Assembly (NCBI GenBank): GCA_944364705.1 | Contig: CALVWH010000025.1 | Location: 1 to 7,725 of the forward strand | Length of the DNA stretch: 7,725 bases | Reading direction: 5' to 3' | Origin: an uncultured Bacilli bacterium | Lineage (GTDB): Bacteria > Bacillota_I > Bacilli_A > RF39 > UBA660 | In this document: positions 1 through 5,641 of the stretch, piece after piece | Layout of the letters: each line of letters begins with the position of its first letter | Numbering within the stretch: position 1 is the first letter of the stretch | Made by a program: the position numbers and the translations under genes | The notes under the pieces: generated by a model | Seen by the model: only the letters and a program-made list of their open reading frames with translations | Databases searched by the model: none | What the model was told of the DNA's origin: nothing

Positions 1-905
1 TCTAAACCTTTTTCTCCTTTTTGGATAACTTCATCATCACCGACTAATTTGTTTTCATCATAACGTTCTTCTACTTTATATTCGCTTTCAACATCCTTTA
101 CGTCATGACTTTCAACAACGACCGTAACTTGTGGTTTTAAATAAGAAATTTTAAGTTTTTGTCCAGTATATAACAAAGCATTGGTTGAAGATAATTCTGG
201 ATTTGCAATTAAAATATCTTCCACACTAATTTGATTGTTAAATGCTGCACTATCTAACGTATCGTTTGCTTTAACTTCATAGATTTTAGTTTGTGGATCG
301 GAACCAAAAAGCAAATATTGACTAAGTTCACTTTCGTCTTGATAAATTTTTTCTTCCACAGATATATAAGTTTCTTTCGTCGTAATCGATTCTTCAATAT
401 AAATATTTTCGATAATACTTCCAACATCTTCGATTTCTTTTTGTGTACCTTCTAAATATTGTGTATATTTTTCCGTTCCTACAAAAGATTCGATCACATT
501 TTCTAAAGCTTCTTTAAATACATCTTTATCTAAAACAAAAATCTTTGTATTTGATTTTTCATGTTTGATCGTAAACTGATATCCTTTTACCGTAAATGGT
601 TTCTTTTTTTCGATTTTTTTATAGATGTTTTTAACCGATGATAAATTATTTTTATACGTTGTTACTTTTTTTATTTCTAAACCATTCGGAGGATATACTT
701 TTTTAACTCCCAATTCTTTTTTGATTGCTTCTCCTTCTTGATCAATATAATCTTCTAATTCTTTTTTTGATTCAATCATTCCTAATTCTTCATCATCCAA
801 ATATACTTTATAATAACTATTTGGTACTCTTATTTTTTGAGTACTAAAGCCAAACAAAAAGAATGAAAAAGAACAAAGAACAAAAATTGATATCACTTTT
901 TTCAT
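1..905 (-). CDS. Exported LysM-G5 cell-wall protein, N-terminal part (probable M23-type murein peptidase); runs off left edge
   Basis: The reading frame is open from an ATG at 905 to the window edge (301 complete codons), so the C-terminus is missing. Residues 1-22 (MKKVISIFVLCSFSFFLFGF) form a signal peptide or membrane anchor. Residues 30-200 are a charged, Lys/Glu-rich extracellular region that I do not recognise. Residues about 207-256 read as a LysM peptidoglycan-binding module (IYEVKANDTLDSAA, then ILIANPEL and LYTGQKLKI). From about 258 a G5 domain begins (VVVESHDVKDVESEYKVEER, then VIQKGEKGL) and continues out of the window. In Bacillota this order usually ends in an M23 lysostaphin-like endopeptidase; that part is inference. 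The ATG shares one base with the dnaB stop (TAATG), and AGGTGG at 920-915 sits 9 bases upstream, so translation is probably coupled to dnaB. It is likely the last seen gene of the gdpP-rplI-dnaB operon. Confidence 0.85.
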   Translation of the reverse strand, partial: MKKVISIFVLCSFSFFLFGFSTQKIRVPNSYYKVYLDDEELGMIESKKELEDYIDQEGEAIKKELGVKKVYPPNGLEIKKVTTYKNNLSSVKNIYKKIEKKKPFTVKGYQFTIKHEKSNTKIFVLDKDVFKEALENVIESFVGTEKYTQYLEGTQKEIEDVGSIIENIYIEESITTKETYISVEEKIYQDESELSQYLLFGSDPQTKIYEVKANDTLDSAAFNNQISVEDILIANPELSSTNALLYTGQKLKISYLKPQVTVVVESHDVKDVESEYKVEERYDENKLVGDDEVIQKGEKGL

Positions 906-2260
906 TATCCTTCACCACCTTGAACTGGATTATTTACCATATTAACAAAGGTACTGGTATCTCTTTTGAAAATTAAGTCAATGGTTGTTGTAGGACCATT
1001 CCGATGTTTTCCAATAATAAATTCACTTCTTGAAGTATATTCATCAATGGCCGCTTCTTTATTATAATAATCATCACGATATAAAAAGGCAACAATGTCG
1101 GCATCTTGTTCGATAGAACCAGATTCCCTAAGATCACTTAAAATTGGTCTTTTATTATCTCTACCTTCAACACTACGGGATAACTGTGCTAACGCAATGA
1201 CCGGAATATTAAGTTCCATGGCTAACGTTTTTAAAGCTCTTGAAATCTCTCCAACTTCTTGTTGCCGATTTCCACCCCATTTTGCACTTCCATTAATTAA
1301 TTGCAAATAGTCAATGATAATCGCTTTTAAATCACCGGTTGTCGCTGCAAGTCTTCTACATTTAGCACGAATTTCTCCAATATTCATTCCTGGAGTATCG
1401 TCAATATATATTTTCATATCGGCTAATCTACTTACAGCTTCGTTTACTTTTCGCCAATCTTCATGATCTAATTTTGCATTTCGAAGTTTATATCCTTCGA
1501 CTTGACCAATAGAAGAAATCATACGGGATGCTAATTGTTCTGCACCCATTTCCATATTAAAAACAGCTACGCTACATGCATTTAAAGAAGCAATGTTGGT
1601 TGCTAAATTTAAAGCGAATGCGGTTTTTCCCATGGCTGGTCTTGCCGCGATAATAATCAATTCGTTTTCATGAAATCCGGAAGTTACTTTATCAAGATCA
1701 TAAAAACCAGTAGAAATTCCTGTAAGTTCTCCACGGTTTTGTGATAATTTTTCTAAATCTTGTTGAGCTTTTAATAGAACTTCACGCATGTTTTTAAATT
1801 CGGAAGTTTGTCTTTTTTTAACAACATTTAAGATTTCTTTTTCAGCATGATCTAACACTTCGGATATATCGTCTTCTGGACGATAAGCATCGGAAGCAAT
1901 TTTATTTGCAGCATCAATTAGATTTCGTAAAATTGCTTTTTCTTCAATAATCTTAATATATTCGTCAATATTATTTGCACTAGGTACCTCATTAATTACT
2001 TCAGTTAAATATTCAACGCCACCAATGGCATTTAAGTAATTTTTTTTCTCAAGGCCATTAATAACGGTTGTAGAATCAATCGGAGATGACTTTGTAGCAA
2101 GATCTTTAATGACTTCAAAGATTTTCGCATGAGCATCAACATAAAAAATATCTGGGGTTAATGCTTCAATTCCTCGCTGCAAAGCATATTTTGATAAGAA
2201 CATCGCTCCTAAAGCTGATTTTTCTGCTTCAACATTGGATGGAATGGTACGTTCTTTCAT
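905..2260 (-). CDS. dnaB: Replicative DNA helicase DnaB (DnaC in Bacillus naming)
   Basis: 451 residues, the normal length for the hexameric replicative helicase that unwinds DNA ahead of the fork. Residues 1-150 are the helical N-terminal domain that binds primase (start PSNVEAEKSALGAMF); about 180-445 is the RecA-like motor. Visible motifs: Walker A ARPAMGKT (206-213), catalytic Glu237 in FNMEM, Walker B IIIDYLQL with Asp317, Gln359 with SRSVEGR just after, and the arginine-finger region KHRNGPT around Arg420. No intein and no frame break. The start is ATG with AAAGGA about 7 bases upstream, lying within the last codons of rplI; only 3 bases separate the rplI stop from this ATG. Its stop overlaps the start of the LysM-G5 gene. 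The rplI-dnaB pair is a standard Bacillota arrangement. Confidence 0.98.
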   Translation of the reverse strand: MKERTIPSNVEAEKSALGAMFLSKYALQRGIEALTPDIFYVDAHAKIFEVIKDLATKSSPIDSTTVINGLEKKNYLNAIGGVEYLTEVINEVPSANNIDEYIKIIEEKAILRNLIDAANKIASDAYRPEDDISEVLDHAEKEILNVVKKRQTSEFKNMREVLLKAQQDLEKLSQNRGELTGISTGFYDLDKVTSGFHENELIIIAARPAMGKTAFALNLATNIASLNACSVAVFNMEMGAEQLASRMISSIGQVEGYKLRNAKLDHEDWRKVNEAVSRLADMKIYIDDTPGMNIGEIRAKCRRLAATTGDLKAIIIDYLQLINGSAKWGGNRQQEVGEISRALKTLAMELNIPVIALAQLSRSVEGRDNKRPILSDLRESGSIEQDADIVAFLYRDDYYNKEAAIDEYTSRSEFIIGKHRNGPTTTIDLIFKRDTSTFVNMVNNPVQGGEG

Positions 2261-2263
2261 GGT

Positions 2264-2704
2264 TTATTCCTTTACTAATTGGATTTTTAAAGGAGCAATC
2301 ACTTTTTTATGTAAAAGGATTTCTATTTCATGATATCCTAGTGATGAAATTTCATTTTTTAATTGAATTTTCTTTTTATCAATAACAAAGTTACGTTTCT
2401 TTAATTCTTCCGCAATTTGTTTTGTACTAATACTTCCAAAAACACGATCTTCTTTTCCTGTTTTAACTTTGATCGTAATGGTTATTTTCTCTAATTGTTT
2501 TGCGATTTCTTTTGCTTCCTTAATATCTTTTTCTTCTTTTTGTTTTTTTTCTAAGTTTTCTTTTTGTAAATGTTTCATGCTTCCTTCTGTTAAAGCAATG
2601 GCATCTTTATTTTTTATTAAAAACGTTGCATATCCATTGGCAAATTCTTTTATTTCCCCTTTTTTTCCTTGTTTTTTAATATCTTTTAAAAGAATAACTT
2701 TCAT
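2264..2704 (-). CDS. rplI: 50S ribosomal protein L9 (bL9)
   Basis: 146 residues against the usual 147-150. Ribosomal protein L9 binds 23S rRNA near the L1 stalk and helps keep reading frame. The N-terminal RNA-binding domain is clear (MKVILLKDIKKQGKKGEIKE, then ANGYATFLI with the conserved Gly-Tyr-Ala). Residues about 41-75 form the very charged connecting helix (KQKEEKDIKEAKEIAKQLEK), and the C-terminal domain includes GKEDRVFGSISTKQIAEEL. The ATG at 2704 is preceded by GAGGTGAT, whose TGA is also the stop of the upstream phosphodiesterase gene, so stop and ribosome binding site overlap and the two are probably coupled. dnaB follows after 3 bases. Confidence 0.98.
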   Translation of the reverse strand: MKVILLKDIKKQGKKGEIKEFANGYATFLIKNKDAIALTEGSMKHLQKENLEKKQKEEKDIKEAKEIAKQLEKITITIKVKTGKEDRVFGSISTKQIAEELKKRNFVIDKKKIQLKNEISSLGYHEIEILLHKKVIAPLKIQLVKE

Positions 2705-2708
2705 AGAA

Positions 2709-3674
2709 TCACCTCAATATATTTAATAATTCTTCTTTTACACGCGATAAGCTGGTGTTTTGAAATTTACTTGCTGCATCGGTTTTATGTCCTCCACCAC
2801 CAAGTTGTTTCATAATTTTTTCGACGTTGACTTTTCCTAAAGAACGGGCACTCATACCAATGGTATCTTCTGCAATATAACCAATAACAAAAGATACTTC
2901 GATGGTTTCAAATTGTAAAAGTTCTTCCGCAAGTTTTGCTAAATCGCTGGTTTTATAAATATTTTTATCAAGTACACAAACCATACCATTTTTTCCAACT
3001 TTGAAACTGTTTTTTAATAATTTTTGTCTTCTTACAATCGCTTTCTTATCTTCTTGAAAAAGCTCTTGTTTTAGCACGTTATCTGCATGATTTTCCATTA
3101 GATAGGCTGCTGCTAAGTATGTTTCTTCGTTTGTTTTTACATTAAATCCATTGGTATCAATATACATACCGGCAAGCATAATCGTAGCAGTTAAAGAATC
3201 AATGTTCAAATTTTCTTGCTTTAAATAATTTACAATGATTTCAACCGTACTAGAAACATGAGGTGCTAAATAATTTAAAGTTCCTTCTAAAAAAGCTTCT
3301 CTTTTTATATGATGATCTACAATTATAAATTCTTTTACATAAGAAATTAAGTCTGGTATTTCTAACATTTCTTTTTTATGAACATCTAAAATAAGAAGCA
3401 AACATTGATCCATTTGTGTCAAATCAATAGAAGAAGATTCTACAAAATGATACAGTTTTTTCTTTTCTAGTTTTTCAATTGCTTTTAAACCAGCGGTTTC
3501 TTGTTCTTTTTTGTTTATAATAATTCTTGGTTCTTTTTGGTATTTTTTAATAACATTGGCTATACCAACAGCCGCACCAAGTCCATCTAAATCCATATAT
3601 CGATGAGACATTAAATAAATAACTTCATATTTTTGAATGGTATTGGTTAATTCTTCAAAGAATTCCCTCATCAT
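2709..3674 (-). CDS. Stand-alone DHH/DHHA1 phosphodiesterase, GdpP catalytic half (probable c-di-AMP or pApA hydrolase)
   Basis: 321 residues. Metal ligands of the DHH family are all visible: SHRYMDLD (His24, Asp28, Asp30), LILDVHK (Asp97), VDHH (120-122), YIDTN (Asp173). The DHHA1 domain has SARSLGKVNVEKIM and the substrate loop LGGGGHKTDAA (291-300). SHRYMDLDGLGAA and GGGGHKTDAA are closer to GdpP than to NrnA, and the rplI-dnaB neighbours are those of gdpP. GdpP is normally about 650 residues, with two membrane helices, a PAS domain and a degenerate GGDEF domain before DHH; none of these is present, and the 79 bases upstream hold only a terminator and a promoter. It should therefore be soluble, degrading c-di-AMP, or pApA as in the short DhhP/Pde2-type enzymes; substrate is inferred. 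Two adjacent ATGs (3674 and 3671) are possible starts; GGTGAT ends 3 or 6 bases upstream of them. Confidence 0.88.
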   Translation of the reverse strand: MMREFFEELTNTIQKYEVIYLMSHRYMDLDGLGAAVGIANVIKKYQKEPRIIINKKEQETAGLKAIEKLEKKKLYHFVESSSIDLTQMDQCLLLILDVHKKEMLEIPDLISYVKEFIIVDHHIKREAFLEGTLNYLAPHVSSTVEIIVNYLKQENLNIDSLTATIMLAGMYIDTNGFNVKTNEETYLAAAYLMENHADNVLKQELFQEDKKAIVRRQKLLKNSFKVGKNGMVCVLDKNIYKTSDLAKLAEELLQFETIEVSFVIGYIAEDTIGMSARSLGKVNVEKIMKQLGGGGHKTDAASKFQNTSLSRVKEELLNILR

Positions 3675-3689
3675 TTTATCACCGATATT

Positions 3690-3718
3690 ATTATACTATA
3701 TTTTTTCTTATTTGTCTT
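3690..3718 (-). promoter_or_regulatory. Sigma-A promoter of the gdpP-like/rplI/dnaB operon
   Basis: Read on the minus strand, a perfect -10 TATAAT lies at 3695-3690, with a 17-base spacer to a weak -35 AAGACA at 3718-3713. An overlapping -10 alternative TATAGT lies at 3700-3695. The predicted transcription start near 3683 leaves only about 9-12 bases before the start codon, so the 5' leader would hold little beyond the GGTGAT ribosome binding site. Confidence 0.7.
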
Positions 3719-3732
3719 GTTTCTTAGAAAAG

Positions 3733-3755
3733 AAAAAAAGCAAAATTGCTTTTTT
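3733..3755 (-). terminator. Intrinsic terminator after the G5-3D gene
   Basis: The hairpin begins inside the TAA stop: six A, GCAA, a short T loop, then TTGC and a run of seven T. The stem is A/T dominated with two G-C pairs (AAAAAAGC against GCTTTTTT), so termination may be partial. It separates the tatD/3D unit from the gdpP-like operon, whose promoter starts 15 bases further on. Confidence 0.65.
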
Positions 3756-4479
3756 ACCATCCATAACGTTTTACATTAAAAGTTACATTATATTTTGTTC
3801 CATATTGCATGGCTTCTTTTTGTGTTGAAAAAGCTAGATCAATCCAAACTTCTCCACGATTCCATGCATTTTTCATCGATCCTCCCCAATCAAGAACAAT
3901 TCCATAAAAAGTTTCATCTGGTGTGATAACTTCCATAACCGTTCCTGGTGTAAATTTTTGAGGAGCAGCCGATAAAATTCGAACATTTCCATAAGTTTTA
4001 TCTTGATAATAATATCCTTGGGTTAATAAGTTATGTTTCACGTATGCAACGTTTCCAGAACCACCACAACAATCCCCACCATAAGCGGTAATCTTTCCTT
4101 GAAAAGATTCAATCGTATCAGCAGATACGTTTACAGAATTAGTCACAACAGGAATTGTAACAACTGGTTTCTCTTTGGTTCCTATTTCGATAACTTTATT
4201 AACGGCTGGTTTTATTACTTTTTTTTCATTTGTTTCGCTATTAACAACAGCATAACCATTTTCCCCTTCGGTAATAACGGTTTCTTTTCCTTTTTCTACT
4301 TGATCATTGTATTTTGTTTCGGTTTCATAAGGAACAATTTCGGTTATTACGTCTAAACTTTTATTCTTGTTTGTATTTGAAACTACATAGCTTGATTCTT
4401 CATATCCGAAGAAAGACGCAAAAGTTACAAATAAGATACCTATTCCTTTCGAAATAAGTTTTACCAAATATAAGTTCAT
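3754..4479 (-). CDS. Secreted G5 plus 3D-domain (YabE-like) cell-wall protein
   Basis: 241 residues. Residues about 5-25 (VKLISKGIGILFVTFASFF) form a signal peptide or N-terminal anchor. Residues 41-103 are a G5 domain (VITEIVPYETETKYN, then VEKGKETVITEGENGY). Residues about 127-238 are a 3D-type double-psi beta-barrel like those of YabE and stationary-phase muralytic proteins: GKITAYGGDCCGGSG (128-142), TYGNVRILSAAPQKFTPGT, VLDWGG (196-200), WIDLAFSTQKEA with Asp214. The family is named for three conserved Asp; here the second (Asp197) and third (Asp214) are seen, but the AVDP-type first position reads SAAP. A peptidoglycan-cleaving or remodelling role is inferred from the family. The gene starts 35 bases after tatD with an excellent GAGGTGAT and no visible promoter, so it is probably cotranscribed with tatD, as in the Bacillus yabD-yabE order. 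Confidence 0.85.
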   Translation of the reverse strand: MNLYLVKLISKGIGILFVTFASFFGYEESSYVVSNTNKNKSLDVITEIVPYETETKYNDQVEKGKETVITEGENGYAVVNSETNEKKVIKPAVNKVIEIGTKEKPVVTIPVVTNSVNVSADTIESFQGKITAYGGDCCGGSGNVAYVKHNLLTQGYYYQDKTYGNVRILSAAPQKFTPGTVMEVITPDETFYGIVLDWGGSMKNAWNRGEVWIDLAFSTQKEAMQYGTKYNVTFNVKRYGW

Positions 4480-4514
4480 AAATCACCTCAAATTAATCCG
4501 GTACTTAAAGTTTA

Positions 4515-5267
4515 TCATAATTCGACATCAATGTCAAATTGGTGTATAGCATTTCTAGTTGTAGTATGAAATACTTCTTCTACTTTTATACCTTTAATTT
4601 CAGCAATTTTTAACGCAACATAATAGATATTATATGGTTCATTGGTTTTTCCGCGATAAGGTTCTGGAGTTAAATAAGGACTATCGGTTTCTAATAAAAG
4701 ATAATTTAAATCCATTTCTTTTACAAATTCTTTTATCTTATGACTATTTTTAAAAGTTACAACTCCTCCAATGCCAAACATGACCGGAAATTCCATAAAT
4801 TTATAAGCCATTTCAATACTTGAAGAATAACAATGTAGAACTATTTTTTCTGAAAAATTAACTTCCTTCAATATATTATATGTATCTTGAACTGCTTCTC
4901 TACAATGAATGACTACTGGTTTATGATATTTTTTGGCAAGCAATAATTGTTTTCGAAAGATTTCTTGTTGCTTTTCTTTATTTTCTTTGGTCCAATAATA
5001 ATCTAAACCAATTTCTCCAATTGCTACGATTTTTGGATTTTTTATATTTTTTTCAATATAAGTAAGTGTTTCTTCTATCGATTCCTCAATATTTTCTGGA
5101 TGAATTCCCAAAGTTCCATAAACATTTGGATATTTTTGGATCGTTTTTAATACAAATTCACAAGTTTCTTTATTCGTAGCACTTGCAATCATTAAATTTT
5201 TTCCCATATTTGAAACAATTTCATCTAAATTTTCATAATCTTCTAAATGACAATGAGTATCGATCAT
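4515..5267 (-). CDS. TatD-family metal-dependent hydrolase (YabD-like DNase)
   Basis: 250 residues, full length for the TatD family of TIM-barrel hydrolases, which act as 3'-5' nucleases on DNA or RNA in characterised members. Metal ligands are all visible: MIDTHCHL (His5, His7), GIHPE (His56), GEIGLDYYW (Glu85), VVIHCREA (His121), VLHCYSS (His145), LLETDSPYL (Asp195), followed by the typical PEPYRGKTNEP. Its place after metG and before a 3D protein matches yabD of Bacillus. The ribosome binding site is unusual, a GAGGGGGG run (six G at 5280-5275) 7 bases before the ATG. A terminator for the small upstream gene ends only 24 bases before this start, and I see no convincing promoter in between. 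Confidence 0.95.
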   Translation of the reverse strand: MIDTHCHLEDYENLDEIVSNMGKNLMIASATNKETCEFVLKTIQKYPNVYGTLGIHPENIEESIEETLTYIEKNIKNPKIVAIGEIGLDYYWTKENKEKQQEIFRKQLLLAKKYHKPVVIHCREAVQDTYNILKEVNFSEKIVLHCYSSSIEMAYKFMEFPVMFGIGGVVTFKNSHKIKEFVKEMDLNYLLLETDSPYLTPEPYRGKTNEPYNIYYVALKIAEIKGIKVEEVFHTTTRNAIHQFDIDVEL

Positions 5268-5291
5268 AAAACTACCCCCCTCTTTTGAAAT

Positions 5292-5314
5292 AAAAAAGGA
5301 GACACTCCTCCTTT
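5292..5314 (-). terminator. Intrinsic terminator between the small membrane gene and tatD
   Basis: The stem AAAGGAG (5314-5308) pairs perfectly with CTCCTTT (5301-5295) around a 6-base loop GAGTGT; six T at 5297-5292 give the tail. The stem begins in the TAA stop of the 56-codon gene. It should terminate most transcripts before tatD, whose start is 24 bases downstream, so tatD may depend on read-through or a promoter I cannot identify. Confidence 0.75.
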
Positions 5315-5483
5315 ATTCACTTTTTCGAATATATGCATACCTCAAAAATACAATAGATGACAAGATAAAATAGCTAAAATCTAAAAAGTTAAATCGAACA
5401 AAAAGACTTCCTAATGTGATAATTCCTAAGATGAAAAACATCAAAACAACAAACTTCACATCTTCAAAATGTTTTTTGTTCAT
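5313..5483 (-). CDS. Small two-helix membrane protein of unknown function (56 aa)
   Basis: I do not recognise this protein. It has a charged N-terminus (MNKKHFEDVK), a hydrophobic segment at about 11-29 (FVVLMFFILGIITLGSLFV), a short turn RFNFLD, a second hydrophobic segment at about 35-48, and a basic C-terminus (RYAYIRKSE). This predicts two membrane helices with both ends in the cytoplasm. The start at ATG 5483 is chosen because AGGAG (5495-5491) lies 7 bases upstream. A longer in-frame start at 5531 would begin inside the -10 element of the gene's own promoter and can be excluded. The gene is its own transcription unit, between the metG terminator and its own terminator. It could be a general small membrane protein; nothing indicates a toxin or a known family. 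Confidence 0.7.
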   Translation of the reverse strand: MNKKHFEDVKFVVLMFFILGIITLGSLFVRFNFLDFSYFILSSIVFLRYAYIRKSE

Positions 5484-5490
5484 ATTAGTT

Positions 5491-5495
5491 CTCCT
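5491..5495 (-). promoter_or_regulatory. Ribosome binding site that fixes the 56-aa start
   Basis: AGGAG on the minus strand, 7 bases before ATG 5483. No comparable site precedes the in-frame ATG at 5531, which lies in the promoter. Confidence 0.8.
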
Positions 5496-5521
5496 AAATT
5501 TACCGTATGCACTACTCTTAA

Positions 5522-5550
5522 AATATAACATACAAAGGAAAAGAAAACAA
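5522..5550 (-). promoter_or_regulatory. Sigma-A promoter of the small membrane protein gene, extended -10
   Basis: On the minus strand, -35 TTGTTT (5550-5545), a 17-base spacer, then TATATT (5527-5522) preceded by TGT, an extended -10 (TGn). The expected transcription start is near 5515, giving a leader of about 32 bases with a clean AGGAG. Confidence 0.7.
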
Positions 5551-5576
5551 TGCGTTTTTATTTTTTTTATTCGACC

Positions 5577-5594
5577 TTTTACAACATTTTACAA
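5577..5594 (-). repeat. Tandem 8-base repeat upstream of the small-gene promoter
   Basis: TTGTAAAA occurs at 5594-5587 and again at 5584-5577, separated by TG, so the period is 10 bases, about one helical turn. It lies 26 bases upstream of the -35 element. Such spacing could suit two same-face protein contacts or an AT-rich UP-like element, but chance is quite possible in DNA this AT-rich. Confidence 0.35.
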
Positions 5595-5607
5595 AGTTAA
5601 AATTGAT

Positions 5608-5641
5608 AAAAAAAGATTTCGAATCAATTTTGATCCGAAAT
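5608..5641 (-). terminator. Strong intrinsic terminator overlapping the end of metG
   Basis: ATTTCGGATC (5641-5632) pairs over 10 positions, with one G-U, with GATTCGAAAT (5625-5616) around the loop AAAATT. One C then seven T (5614-5608) form the tail. The 5' arm is the last codons of metG and the stop TGA (5626-5624) sits at the loop/3' arm boundary. It closes the dUTPase-metG unit. Confidence 0.88.

Noticed and set aside
1095..1310. Plus-strand ORFs at 1095-1310, 2161-2385, 2469-2726, 3637-3828, 4033-4356, 5416-5724, 5733-5936 and 6898-7206
   Set aside because: All lie opposite well-supported minus-strand genes or regulatory gaps, have low-complexity Phe/Leu/Ile/Ser-rich products, and match no family; they are shadows.
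3675..3753. Remnant of the GdpP N-terminal (membrane/PAS/GGDEF) coding sequence
   Set aside because: The gap is 79 bases and is fully used by a terminator and a promoter; no coding remnant is visible.
5484..5531. ATG at 5531 as the start of the small membrane protein (72 aa)
   Set aside because: It falls in the extended -10 of the promoter, upstream of the expected transcription start; ATG 5483 has a good AGGAG.
5598..5632. Inverted repeat AAAATTGAT/ATCAATTTT after metG as the terminator
   Set aside because: It has a long 15-base loop and no T tail; the overlapping 10-base-pair hairpin followed by seven T is clearly the better terminator.
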